From Bimuria novae-zelandiae CBS 107.79 (Eukaryota; Ascomycota; Dothideomycetes; Pleosporales; Didymosphaeriaceae), in assembly GCA_010015655.1 (NCBI GenBank), contig ML976677.1:681094-745093 (forward strand): a DNA stretch of 64,000 bases. Direction: 5' to 3'. The first letter of the stretch is position 1. The number at the start of each line of letters is the position of its first letter. Below the pieces are notes generated by a model. It searched no databases. It was not told the DNA's origin and worked only from the letters and a program-made list of their open reading frames with translations. A program made the translations under genes and the position numbers. Below are positions 11,633-23,555 of the stretch, one piece after another.

Positions 11633-13496
11633 TCACAATTTAGACACCCTCGTCCCGTCTCCACCCTCCAGTACGAATCCTTCATATCCATGGTCACGCA
11701 CCGCGTTCAGATTCTCGTAGTACTTCGGCACCCCTCCCAGATACACCAGAGGCTCTCTCAACTTGCCTGGAATGTTAGCGCCCACGTACCATGAGTTCGT
11801 TCCCATCAAGAGACTAGCCCCCGCCAGTTGGACCACATTCCCGCGCCACTCCTCCTCTGCCGCTTCCGTAGCTTCGATCGTAGAAATCCCATGATCGCGA
11901 CAGTGAGTGATCGTCTCGATGACCCAGTTGCCCTGCAGCTCAGCGCACGTCGGGCCGTTGCACAGCACAGAGGGCGCCTGGGGGCCGTATTGGAAGAACA
12001 GGTTAGGAAAGTTGTGTGCTGTGAGGCCGAGGTAAGTCTTGACGCCATCCTTCCACTGGTCTTTGAGGAGGGTGCCGTCTTTGCCGTGGAGGTTGATGCG
12101 TGTGAGGGATCCGGTAAGGGCGTCGAAGCCGGTGGCGGCGATGACGATGTCGAAAGGCATTTCCTCGGCGCTCGTCTTGATGCCCTTCTCCGTGAAGCGC
12201 TCGATAGGCGTGGCTTTCAGGTCTACGAGCTCGACGTGGGGCGAGTTGAAGATCTCGAAGTAGCCCTGCTCAAGGGGAATGCGTTTGGTTCCGAAGGCGT
12301 ATGCTGGCTCCATTGGAGCCAGCAGATCGGCGACTTTTGGGTCTAGATGCACATGCAAGGTCAGCCTATTCATTCGTGAAGCTTCGAGAAGTACGCACCG
12401 TGGATCCTGGCGCGCGTCTTATCGCGCCAGAAGTTATAGCACTCTCGGTTGGCCTCCTCGACGAACAGTGTATCGATGTATGTGCCGAGCCAGTACTTGA
12501 AGTCGCCTTCCTTCCAGAGGTTCTCGTACGTCTGGAGTCGCTTCTCCGGCGTGTCCTCGAAGCATTTGCGCGGCAAGAAGGTGAAGTCGAAGCCGCAGAA
12601 GGACTTCATCCGCACTGCTAAGGATTCCCGGACCTCATCTTCCGGTATCGGCTTATTGACTTCGTCGTAGTCAACTTGACGCATCGGCAGCGCGGTGTTG
12701 GGCGTGCGTTGGAACACCGTGAGCTCGTCTACCGCGTTTGCCAACTCTTGAATTATTTGCACAGCTGAGGCTCCAGTACCGATGACGGCCACTTTCTTGC
12801 CCTTAAAGTTCGGGGCTTTGCGAGGCCAAGAGGACGAGTGAAAGAATTGACCTAGGTAGTATCAGTAACTAGTTTGAAGTTCAACATTATGTCGATGCAT
12901 ACCTGTGTACTTGTCGACATCCTTCCACTTGGGGACAAACTCATCTACCAAACAGCCGGTACACAGCACCAAGAACTTCGCTCTGTATGTCGTGCCGTCA
13001 GCTGCTGTAGCCGACCATTTTGTCGCTTCGTTGTCCCACGCAGCCGATGCAATGTAAGTGTCAAACTTCGTATCTTTTCGCACATCCCAGCGCTCTGTGA
13101 CATGCTTGAGATATTTTCGAATCTCCACACCTCCGGGGAAGCGCTGCTTGAACTCAAAGTCTTTCCGCAAGTCTGGATCGGAGAACTGGTACTGTGGGGC
13201 GGACGTGTCTACGCGGATGCCGGGATAGCTATTGATAGATGAGTACGTTGATGGTAATAGCCGTTGGAGGTCACGCACCGATTCCAGTACCACGTGCCGC
13301 CGTATTCAGAACCGTTGTCTACCAGGAGGGCCTTGTAGCCTAGGTCGCGGAGGTGTTTCAGCTGGTAGATTCCGGCGAAGCCTGCACCAACAACTAGCAC
13401 GTCAAGCTCTTGTTGTGTATTCTCGGTTGCGGCATTGCTCCCGTCGGTCAAGGTTGCACTGAGTTGTTCGATGTGGAAATGGTTTGAGGACTCCAT
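11633..13496 (-). CDS. FAD-dependent monooxygenase, Baeyer-Villiger type
   Basis: The predicted enzyme inserts oxygen next to a ketone to give an ester or lactone, using FAD and NADPH. Four exons (13496-13279, 13228-12903, 12851-12399, 12342-11633) give 568 residues, the usual family size. Splicing restores the family motif GGTWYWNRYPG across intron 1, and YTGQFFHSSSWP across intron 2. The latter is the Baeyer-Villiger fingerprint FxGxxxHxxxWP with Tyr for Phe. The FAD-binding GAGFAG is at residues 37-42 and the NADPH-binding GTGASAV near 206. Introns are 50, 51 and 56 nt with GT-AG ends. The frame is open further upstream but only through a TTG; the ATG at 13496 is the first. There are no stops or shifts, so the gene looks functional despite lying 0.4 kb from the degraded repeat block. 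Substrate unknown. Confidence 0.93.
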
Positions 13497-13590
13497 TTTC
13501 AATGGTAACAGTTTCAACAATATAATCTCTGCAGCAGAAGAGGGTATGATAGAGACGAATTGTCCCCGGAATTTAGGTGAATCTGGGTCT

Positions 13591-13597
13591 TTTTATA
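13591..13597 (-). promoter_or_regulatory. Possible TATA box of the monooxygenase gene
   Basis: On the minus strand the sequence TATAAAA lies 95 bases upstream of the monooxygenase ATG. Spacing is plausible for a fungal core promoter; there is no further support. Confidence 0.45.
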
Positions 13598-13602
13598 AGG
13601 TT

Positions 13603-15282
13603 TGATAGCTCCCAAAGAGAAGGCTAACTATAAACCGGTCGGCATGGGCGATTGTGGCTGATGTCTGTGAAGGTTCATGCGGCTCTGGCGTTCGACGGTG
13701 GCGATTGCGATACGGACCCATCGGAATGGTTTGCTCCTCGAGGCACCTGGCTTCACTAAGCGACTCAAATCCTTTAACAAGAACGCGTGAGTTTTCTTAA
13801 TGATAGGTTGAATGAGGATAGATGTTACACAAGCGCTTCACAGCCAGTATGATTCGTGCTCATGCTCAGTCCTGCGGAGTCCTGCATTGGGAACACTTCG
13901 CACACCGGGCTTCCTACAGCACACCCATAGTTCTTTTCCTATATATCGTGTTCCTGAACATATACCCTTGAGGTGAAGCTCTTGATGCATCATTGGCGCA
14001 GTGATACCGACTTATGTAGTGTTACACACCAGGACTGTGGCCGTAGTGCGGGTGTATACTATGTGTAATTAAGGGAACCCAGAGAGGAAGCTCTCTTTCT
14101 CCAAATTACGCCACAGATGATCATAAATCGGTGTAAGATGCATTTGAGCGACGTTAGGCTGACGCTGTTCGTCATTTGGGTTCCCTCACACAGGGCGTTG
14201 GTTAGTGTTACATTCAAGCGGCCAATGTGGAGCATCCATGAGCCCAATCCCAGCCCACTATCGCCTTGTCTCTTGCTCGAGTCCTAGGCATTGGACTGGT
14301 AGATGGTTAACCAGAAAGCGTTGTGATTCCTGATGTCGAAGCCTACCCGTGCAGAGTTTACTGCGAGTGGGTGGGGCTGCGCGTTTGACGGGAGCGTTCG
14401 CATCGGGTACGTTTATGAATGAAGGTAAGAAGTTGTGCAAACGTGGAGAACACATTGAGGTTGGATAGTTCGATGTCACCGAGGAAGTGGAAGTGGTTAT
14501 GAAGGGGCACCAGGGAAGAACTCGGTTAGCGTGGCATGCGTGGCAGGAGCCGATTTTAGCCTGTGCCCTCGCAACACCAGCGCCGTCGTTGGTTGCGGTA
14601 TCGCTCGTCTCTACTCTCACCACATTTACTATACATTTCCCCTCAGGTATCTAACCAATGTGAGCCCTCGTAACGCAAGTACCAGAAGCCACTAGATCAG
14701 TGCCCGCTGCATGCGGATTTCTTCGGTTCTGCCGATCTCTGGCAAACCTGTTGTCGAATCACCCTAACTTCCACTACACATGCTGCCTATGCACGTGCAA
14801 AACGTGCGAAACGTGCGAAATTATCATAAGCCCGGAGCGCGAATCGTTGTCCTGCTCAGACACTCAAGCTGGCGAATATACAGTCGTTGCTACAAATTAA
14901 GCTTCGGGAACGGCTGCCTGAGCATAGAAGGCATTTTATCGGATGGTTCACGCGGTAGACATGGGGTACGACCAGACCTTCAAGAAGACATCTTGTCTCA
15001 TGCAATGATAGAGTGGCCTAACATATTCTCAGCGATAACATTGTGTCGTGCCGAAGTCGCAGCGGGCATACCTTTGATCTTGGTGGGATCTGTTATGGGC
15101 ACAACAGAAGGGTGTGAACCTTGACTCCGATATTGTTCCCACGTTCCCGGATATCCTGTATGTTCTGTAAACCCTCCCTGTCTCAGATACCCGCAAGACC
15201 TACCTGCATCCTATCTGGATGGCACGATACTTCGGCAGCCCTTGCCACCTCTTCGCTGCCAGCATTGTAGGAAAGAGTCATC
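13603..15282. other. Intergenic region without a supported gene
   Basis: Open frames of up to 121 codons exist but match nothing and lack splice or domain logic. The one structural feature is at 14017-14212. A 10-bp direct repeat TAGTGTTACA (14017-14026 and 14203-14212) surrounds a 10-bp inverted pair AGGGAACCCA / TGGGTTCCCT (14072-14081 and 14177-14186). This could be a small MITE-like insertion. Confidence 0.5.
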
Positions 15283-15287
15283 CAGTT

Positions 15288-15504
15288 TATTGGGGGAAGA
15301 GGGCAATAGCACATGGAAGGAATTAAGGAATACACTGATTGCATTTGTGTGTGAGTGATAGCTAAGATATAGACTGCTAAGCCATCTAGGCAGCAGTAAG
15401 GAGTGTAGGCAGCCGTTCTGCTAGTGCGGACTAGTATAGGCAGTAGCAGACTAGTGCAGGCTACCATCGATCATAGGAAATAGATCACGCTACAAACCGT
15501 GACA
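15288..15504 (-). repeat. 3' LTR of the Copia element
   Basis: 217 bp, reading TGTCACGG...CCAATA on the minus strand. It differs from the other LTR at two positions only. It keeps many CpA and TpG dinucleotides, so it shows little RIP. Confidence 0.93.
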
Positions 15505-15669
15505 CACCCCCCAGCTATGATCGAACAATATCTCTATAAGGAGAGAGAGTAGCTGACTATCCGCGGTTTGGATAGAGGATATTAAGGTCAGGAATGTCTA
15601 AGCCCTTTTGCTTAAGGAGACGAGACTTAATATCGACAAGGCTAAGCTATCTACGAAACTTAATAAACT

Positions 15670-18600
15670 TTTGTTAAGGTAGAACCTTAGTAAGTCCGTC
15701 AGCAGGCATCTTGTTGGTTAGGATCTATTTAATATCGAGTCAATGGGCAGAGACCTCCTGTCGAACCTAGAGTTGGTGTACGTCAACATGTTTCATCTTG
15801 GTGTGAAGCCAGTCTTGTTCCTTAGTGACAATGCTGACAGTCTGCTAATTGTCACAGTAGATAGTGGGCATATAGTCTGTATTAAATGAGATACCCTGAA
15901 AGAAGCGCATCCATTCCTGCATCTAAGAACCGGCAAGCGAGAGGGATAGGAGCTCAGCTTCAGTGGTGGACTTGGTCACTATACGTTAAATAGTAGCCTT
16001 CTAATTAATAGTCATTCCAGCTAGCTTAAATGCATACCCCTAAGAGCTTTAGCGGGTATTAGGTTTATCTACAAACGATGCGTCGGAGGCTCTAAAGAAC
16101 AGAGGATCACAGTAGTCTAGTTTATCCGTAATATACTCAGCGAGGTCAGGTGCTAAGGTAGAAGCAGAGGCTTGGAGTGCCTAGGTCTTTGTTCCAAGTA
16201 GATATCGCCAGGTCTGACAAATCTTCGCAACGTGAGACTGTCCCGGATTAGTAAGGTGGCAGGCATATACCACATAGGCTCGGGCAATATTAGGACGTCC
16301 CCATACTGCTATATAGGCGAGTGAACCCGTAAGTTACTAATATATCCGTATTTAAGCTTTATCTAGCTCCTCTTCTAATTAAGGTAACTAGTTTTCTATA
16401 AGTAGAATTTCTAGGACCTTGCCTATAGCGTCGATACTAAAGCAAGAGCACACCTTGTTAATAAAGGCATCCTAAACTAGCTAGGTCTTTTGCTTAGCTC
16501 TGTCACGTACAACGCGTATGCCTAGGAACTAGGTAAGATCTCCTATCTCTTTAAGGTCGTAAAGATTAATTAGATCTGTGACAATCTTGCGGTGCTCCGT
16601 CTTATTTAACTAGTGATAGGTCATAACAATATCGTCAACATAGACGAAGAGAATGACTAATCGATTAGTATAAAGGCAAGGAAAGCCTTTAACTAGATTA
16701 AGGCTAAATTTAATTAGTAAGCTTCGGAGTTCCTTATACTATAGGAGTGATAATTCTTTAAGCCCGTAGAGAGCTCGCACTACCTCGAGTAGTTCATCCT
16801 CTAGGTCTGTATGGCCATCAGGGACCTCAGCATATAGCTTTCGGCCAAGTTTTGCGTTTAGGAATACAGTAGGTACATCGTACTGCTTCATTTCGAGGTT
16901 AAAGTAGTTAGTAATTACAACTAGAGCTCGGAAGTTTCAAATTGCCAGAGTCGCAGCGTATGTATCATCAGGTTGCTCCTCTAGATCACCTCGCACTACT
17001 AGGCGTGCCTTAAAACTTGATAGAAATCTATCATCATTAATTTTATAGGTAAATACCCACATGAGTGGAAGTACCTCTGCATCAGCAGTGGCCTTTGTCC
17101 TGTCTGTCTTCTTAAAGCAGCCTTTGTCACGGATAGAGCGCCATTCCTTTAATAGCGCCTGTCGGAACTGCTTTCCATAGACATGTTGGTCAAATTCTCT
17201 AACATTCTTTGGCGGTGGTGGAAGTTGGCTCTAATAGATCCTTAGGATCTTATTACTCCTAGTAGATAGGGATATAAGTGCCGTGGAAAAGGTAGATAGA
17301 TAGTCCTTAACAGACTCTATTTCTAACGCGATAGCATATGAATGCGCGTTAAAGGTGTCTTTTAATCTTATAGTCTAAGCACGTCTTCTACTAGGGATAA
17401 TATTATTAGTATCTAAATTAAGATTAATATCTCGTGGAGCTTCTTCACCGTATAGTCTGTAGCCTTTAGGTAGGCTATATATAAAAGAGAAGTCTGCTTC
17501 GTTGATTAAAGTAGTCTCTCCGAGTTTAGTAGGTCTAGGAGTAAGTAATTATTACTGTTCTTCTACATTCTCAGGCGTAGAGAATCGTTCTTGCTAATCA
17601 CGCTGTTGACCTACACCCCCCACGCGGGACCCTCTATCTATAGAGGTCACGGGTGCTTTGTTAAATAGCTATCGACGTTAACAAGCGGTAAGTAATTCTT
17701 TAATATTAATATCCTCTAGTTTATGTTCTTGAAACGATAGTGCTTTAATAACTTTAGTAATAATTAATTCGTTGGCATAGCCATCTATCCCAGTATAAAA
17801 CTAAGTAGGTTCGAAGACCACGTCTCGGGTAACAAAGATCTCATTAGTGGTAGGTAACCAGATGCGAAAGATGTTGGTTCCGCGATAGCCTACAAGGTGG
17901 CCAATAAGTGCTCGTGATTCAAGCTTGTTTACTCGTTCTTTCCGTACAAGCGATCGATTGAGAACATATGCGCGACATCCAGTAGGTCTTATGTATAATA
18001 TAATAGGCTTTCGACCCCAGACTACTTTATAGGGCGTCTTCCACCTTAAAGCTTCGGTAGGAGTGCGATTAAGAATATATACCACTATTTAATAAAGTTT
18101 GTTAGAGAGTAACTTTAGAAGATTTGCATGTAGGCGCATAGCTCGTGCATAGACTAATAGTATGCCTCCTGCTCTCTTAGATAGACCGTTTGGCTGGTGA
18201 GTCTCTGGTGGCGCAGGCTCCCACAGAATACCTATGTTGGCTAGAGTATCTAACAGGAAGTCGCCAAATCCAGGTTTATTATCTAACCTAATAATATAAA
18301 CATTAGCGTTCCACTGTCTCTAAGCTTTTTAGATAAGTTAAAGTATCTAGCGAGTAAGTAAGGGCTTTATCTTGTGTAGAGCTATCGTAACCTCGTGCCA
18401 CTTTAAGTACTTATTAATAGAGTGAAATCCGTATTAATCTCTATTCTAGTAGGCCTTATCTCTTGGGACGATATAGATTAAGTCAATCCCTATTTGGTAA
18501 AAAGGCCAAGTTGCCTTACCTAATAAGGTTCGATAAGAGATAATCTAAGTAAGTTTAGCTTTAGTATAGGCTTGGCAGAAGCAGTCCTTTAGTTCTCTAG

Positions 18601-20400
18601 TAAGAGTAATTCTATTAACATGCTAATTAAGGCATTTAATTGCCTTCTTGCTTAGGTAACCCTATATTAGATAGGCTGTGCGTTAATTAATAGTCTAATT
18701 TGGCTTTGGTGCGTATAAGGGACAGTAGGAGACTCCGAATAACTATAGGTCTAAGAGACAAGGTCGACGCGTAGGGTTGGCGTTAATTAACTAGTGTCCG
18801 CCTGTATACTTTAGTTAAGCGATAACGTTTGTAGTCTTATACTAATATATAAGATTATAACTAGAATTAAAGTAAATGCCCTCTATGCGATAGCGAGCAA
18901 GACTAAGTACGCTTATTAAGAATCCTTTAATATATGCAACATGACTTAGGACTAATATTTATAGTCCTTTAGAAGTGCAAGCGACAAGCTCTACTTCTCC
19001 CTATACTATAATAAGTATCTAGCCATTTCCTGCAGACAGTGTTCTGCCTTTCGGATTTTCACGCTAACGCTTCTAGCCTTTTTATAGCTTTAAGTTAATA
19101 ACATGCGTATTTAATCTTAGATTAAGAATCTATCGATTGCGTAGGTCGCTTTTACTCTATTTATTAGTAATTATTACTATAAGGTCCTGGCTAGGCTTAT
19201 GACTATTGTCGGCGTTAATTAAATCGGCTACTACCTTAAGTAGTATATTAGGCGGTTCAACATTATTAGAAGGATAGGCATTCTTATTACCTTTATAATT
19301 ATATCGCTCTAGTTCTAGGCTAGTAATATAACTAATATCTACTACATAAGCGTGTACATCTTCTAGTGGTTCTCCGCTATTAATTTGGAGGCGGCTAGGC
19401 TACTTATCCTTTTACTTAGCTTGCTTAAGAGTATTCCTTATAGCGACAGCAAGTCTTAGATTTTTTAACTTCTTTTTAATCTGTTAGCAGATCTCAGGAT
19501 TCTCTTTAAAATCTGTAGGTCGATTGTTTGCCTTTTTGTTTAAGTACTAGCATTAGACAAATTGATGTTCCTTACCACATAGGCATGCTCGTGTCTGGTT
19601 ATTGCTCTACGTAGGCTTTACGATCTTAAGCTCTGCGGCGGCTGTCGTAAGACTAGATAATATAGGCTTAACGCGGCGAAGGTAGCTTATAAATTTAGAG
19701 ACGTATGTCTCTAGAGAGGGAAGTTAATTAAGTGTTCTAGTAGCTTTATATTTAAAGTAATTACGCAGACAGGTAGTTGCGTATTCTTAATCTAATACCC
19801 TATAGGCTATAAGAAACTCCTCTTAAGCACGCTGCCTATTAACCTTAAAAAGGTTTAACGTTCTTGCTTAAGTAGTAATATTAATCTAGTCTACTAGCTA
19901 TTACTTAATCTTCTTCGCTGCCTTTAGCGCTGTCTTAAGAGCATTAAACTTGTTAATAATATCACGACGGCGGCTCCTATTAGTAGGAGCTAGGTGCTTT
20001 TTAAAAGCAACGAGTCCGTCGTATGCTAAGTTAAGGTTCTTAATTAGGTATAAATAGCGTTTTGCGATAGTCTTACTTATCTCTAACTTAAACTTAGCTA
20101 GAGCCTTCTACTTCTTCTCGTATACTGTTATTTATTTCTCCTATCGATTATACTCTTAACAAAAGTCGACTCGCTCTTCTACTGCAAGATCTCTAATACT
20201 TATTACACTAGTCTTCTATTTAGAAATTAGAGGTTCTACAGACTTTATAGATACCGTTAAGTTCTCTTTTAGAGAATTAAGATTAACGTATTACTAGAGC
20301 TTATAGCGTTTGGCTAAGTCTTTTCGTATAAAGATCCAGCTATGCCAGTCTAACAGTTTGTCAAGGATAACAGTAACTCGTGTCACTATTAGATTAGACT
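15670..20400 (-). pseudogene. Copia gag-pol polyprotein, multiply interrupted
   Basis: The longest remaining open piece, 17801-18085, encodes the end of integrase (LNRTPTEALRWKTPYK, HLVGYRGTNIFRIW). Upstream on the minus strand lie a DLIYIV integrase core block near 18,500 and the gag zinc knuckle near 19,570. Downstream are reverse transcriptase (YVDDIVMTYH) and RNase H (TEAELLSLS, YCDN). Stops fall where Gln or Trp is expected, for example in the RNase H segment before LDIK. Conservation between stops is good, so decay is by point changes rather than rearrangement. Confidence 0.85.
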
Positions 20401-20609
20401 TAGTAGTTATCGTGACTAAAAGAGTATTCGTGAAAAACGTATGCGCTATACGTTAACAAAGGTTTATTAATTATAAGCTTCGTGAGAGACGTGCGTAGTG
20501 TACGTAAATAAAGAATAATATAATTATAAGCTTTGATAAGGCGTACGTAATACGTGAACGAAGGATAAGGATTGCGAGTGTACTTCTAGGTTGTAACTGG
20601 GCTCATAAC

Positions 20610-20826
20610 TATTAGGGGAAGAGGGCAATAGCACATGGAAGGAGTTAAGGAATACACTGATTGCATTTGTGTGTGAGTGATAGCTAAGATATAGACTGCT
20701 AAGCCATCTAGGCAGCAGTAAGGAGTGTAGGCAGCCGTTCTGCTAGTGCGGACTAGTATAGGCAGTAGCAGACTAGTGCAGGCTACCATCGATCATAGGA
20801 AATAGATCACGCTACAAACCGTGACA
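20610..20826 (-). repeat. 5' LTR of the Copia element
   Basis: 217 bp, reading TGTCACGG...CTAATA on the minus strand, followed directly by the initiator tRNA-Met-type primer-binding site GTTATGAGCCC. It should carry the element's promoter, though the body it would express is broken. Confidence 0.93.
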
Positions 20827-20831
20827 CAGTT

Positions 20832-22367
20832 CCTCACTTAGGTTAGGGTCTTTGGACGTGGGTCCGACAGGATGACGATGGCCCAGGACGATCACTGTTA
20901 CTCAATGAGTAGCCTGTCAGAGACGGGGCTGCCCATTGACGATGAGTTTCATTAGCGATACTGCTTGCTTGAACCACTCGATCGCAATCCCGCCAATGCA
21001 CCCTCAGGGCTCGGTACAAGGGCCGAGTTAGCTCCAGCTCTCATTACGGCCAAAGGTTCTTATCACAGCTCAATGGCATATACGAGCTACCGCTAACCGC
21101 ACTTTCGGTCCACCCAAGAACAATTTCAAAATTGCTAAGCCAGTAAAGCAACAGGTCGGAATTTGACCAACTATATACCTCTCCGCGACCCTGAGAGACC
21201 AACAACGAGAAATAGCCAAGTGGTACGTGTTTGCTGAAGTGCATCTAAGATACACGAGTGTAACTTTGTCGTTATAACCAAAGGTGGGATGAGCACTGCC
21301 ATTGCCCTTAAGACCGGGGGTGATCTGGAAGAATTGAGCGACACTGAGTTTCGTGGGCAAAGATAAAAGGGCTATGAATGGCAATGTGCTTCGGGTAGAA
21401 TGGGTCCATGGGATTGCATATCGCAAAGCGCTCGGAAGGTATTCAAAGAGGTATGAAGAGCGGGCGTAACACTGGGTTGAGCTCGGATGCTCACGACTCG
21501 TTCTCAAGTTCCTCTCGGAGGAAACTGCTCACCATAGCTACAATGCCGGTGCTCCTACCAGGCGATAATCCTTCACCGCAAACTACCGAGCCGAAACCTC
21601 CGTAGCAACCTCAAAACCACGGGTTTAGTAACGCGTTTTCTAGGCTTTCGTTCTGTGACTATTTAGAGGAAGCCTTGCAAGCGTGGTCGCGAATACGGGC
21701 TCGGTACGAAATCGAACAGCTGGTCCAATCAGGACGACCCAGCCTGATAATTCCCGGGCTATCCACTGCGCTTGCATGGATCTTGCAGCTGTCACACGGG
21801 TACCTTGGAGATGGGGGCTGGACGCATTTTTCCAAGGTTGCCACTCTTATCTGATTTTGACTTAACCTGCAGCTTCGGCTGTGAACCTGTTGCAGGACGG
21901 CGCTCTGGCCAAGTTTGCGATTCAGCTCTCATCCGCGGCAGTCGTTCTACTTTTGCGGACAAACGATATGCGGCCGGTCAGTGTCTTTGAAAAATCGTTC
22001 TACCGTGGATGAGAACTACACATTAAGTCAGTCACTCCATGCTATCAATATACCGGTACAGTGGATCCATCATATCGGGTAGATGAACGCGTAAAATGCC
22101 GAGCTTAGAGCGGCGGGAGGATTCAAAGCTATACCGACTTGAGCGAATACGTTCTGTATCCCTGTTAGGAGGCGTGAAGCCTGGGCCACGTGCAGTAGAT
22201 AAACAGGCTCTGCGAACCTGTCGACAACTGCGCGGGTACCATACTCACTCAGATTTGTCCTGCCTGCTACCAGTCCTACAGTGTGGTCAGGTTGCCGTTG
22301 TCACTTCTCCAGACAAACAAATTCTTCCGACGATCCAGGACAACCTCGTCAAAATTTGTGGGTCACC
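20832..22367. other. Intergenic region between Copia element and esterase
   Basis: Composition is gene-like, but the open frames (up to 145 codons at 21070-21507, minus) show no motif and overlap others. No repeat was seen. The last few hundred bases should hold the esterase promoter. Confidence 0.45.
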
Positions 22368-23369
22368 ATGTCGGTCCTCGGTAACTGGACGTTCACACCG
22401 CTCATTACAGAGTTCCCGTCGACAGTGCTCCCGAACTTGGGCTTCTGGAATGCTTCCAACGGCACGTGGGAATATCAGATCGAAGTGTCTTGGCCACTGA
22501 ACTGGACGTCGCGTGCAGACAATGCCATCGTCGAAACACTGTAATCATGCCATATAACCTCAGCCTTGCGATGCGTTGCTTACATCCACCGCAGGTACGT
22601 CCTAGATGGAAATGCGCAAGGCAACACCGCTATGCAAGCAGTCCGCAACCGGCGTCCCGTAGAATTTGGCCAGCCCGACACCATCGTGGTCAGCCTTGGA
22701 TACCCAGATCTCATCCCAGATTCACCGTACAGCGACGGACGATACCACGACTACCAGGTGCCAGTTTGCGCAACCTGCCCCGCTCCAGAACTTCCCGGCG
22801 TCCCTTCCAACTCGGAGAACTTCATTGCATGGATTGAAAAGGTTCTGAAGCCCTGGGTCCAGAACGACCTCTTCCCTAACACTGAATTCTCCCGCGATGC
22901 CCTGCATGGCCATTCCTTCGCGGGTCTGTTCGCGACATACGCACTCATCACCCGACCCGACCTTTTTGACACTTTCCTAATTGCTTCGCCGGCTTTGTAC
23001 TGGAACGAGAACTACATCTTCAGCCAACTTGGTCCTCTGAAAGAACCCGCTAGCGCCATCTCTACCAACTTCACCAAGCCCGCTGTGGCATTGAGCTATG
23101 GCGGCCGCGAGCAGAACTTCGTCAAGAGGCGCGTGGAGACGCAGGAGGAGTTCGAGTTTAGAAGGTCTTTCCTCGCCTTCTCGAACATGACCACTAACGT
23201 CAATATGTTGTATGACGAGATCAAGAACAGCGCAAAGTTGAGGGATGTCGTGCTGCACGAGTACCCGTTCAGTGACCATGCGGCTGTTGGAATTGTGTCG
23301 ATCTCTGATGGGCTCGATTACTTTTATGACTGGGCGCCGAGGATCGCTACACCTTTGTCGAGCTTGTGA
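22368..23369 (+). CDS. Serine esterase of the enterochelin/fusarinine-esterase-like family
   Basis: An alpha/beta hydrolase of the esterase-D type (PF00756-like), predicted to cleave a carboxylic ester in the cytosol; no signal peptide is seen. Two exons, 22368-22540 and 22595-23369, give 315 residues. The 54-nt GT-AG intron, when removed, joins VETL to YVLDGNA, the conserved entry strand. The nucleophile elbow GHSFAG is near residue 163 and the catalytic His in FSDHAAV near 286. The ATG at 22368 has a good CACCATG context and is followed by a typical N-terminus. Relatives include siderophore esterases and generic fungal esterases; I cannot choose between them from sequence alone. With the monooxygenase and dehydrogenase nearby it could act on a Baeyer-Villiger ester (inference). 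Confidence 0.88.
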
Positions 23370-23555
23370 GGGTAGCAGATCCTGCTGTAAATAGATCTGT
23401 AGATGAAGTAACGATGTAAATCGTTTTTACACGATATGATTCGCCATTGCGAGCGTCGTAATGGCAGACTGGAATGTTGTGATTTGCGTGATTAACCATC
23501 ATGCACGTACAGCTTCAAATACTTCGTCACCCTGTCATTTTGTTTCTTTCGTAAA

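Larger units (their letters stand above)
15288..20826 (-). mobile_element. Copia-type LTR retrotransposon, interior dead
   Basis: A 5539-bp element on the minus strand, bounded by 217-bp LTRs (15288-15504 and 20610-20826) and flanked by the 5-bp duplication CAGTT (15283-15287 and 20827-20831). The primer-binding site next to the 5' LTR, at about 20596-20610, is complementary to the anticodon arm of initiator tRNA-Met, the half-tRNA priming known from Drosophila copia. A G-rich purine tract precedes the 3' LTR at 15505-15514. The domain order is Copia: gag with a CLCGKEHQF zinc-knuckle relic near 19,570; integrase; reverse transcriptase with intact YVDDIV near 16,640; and RNase H ending ADGLTKVLP near 15,680. 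Numerous TAG/TAA codons interrupt the frame, while the LTRs differ at only two positions. Confidence 0.95.

Noticed and set aside
11298..11720. 140-codon plus-strand frame through the minisatellite
   Set aside because: Its C-terminal part is translated tandem repeat, it overlaps the monooxygenase stop, and it shows no family resemblance.
11828..12346. 172-codon plus-strand frame
   Set aside because: Antisense to the last exon of the monooxygenase gene.
13497..13520. Extension of the monooxygenase N-terminus upstream of 13496
   Set aside because: The upstream frame begins at TTG, not ATG.
14258..15124. Frames of 121 and 114 codons between the monooxygenase and the Copia element
   Set aside because: No recognisable motif or hydrophobic pattern; judged chance open frames.
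15183..15467. 94-codon minus-strand frame, repeated at 20586-20789
   Set aside because: It is the LTR read as protein; the repetition is due to the two LTR copies.
21070..21507. 145-codon minus-strand frame
   Set aside because: No motif, overlaps other frames, and no splice or neighbour logic.
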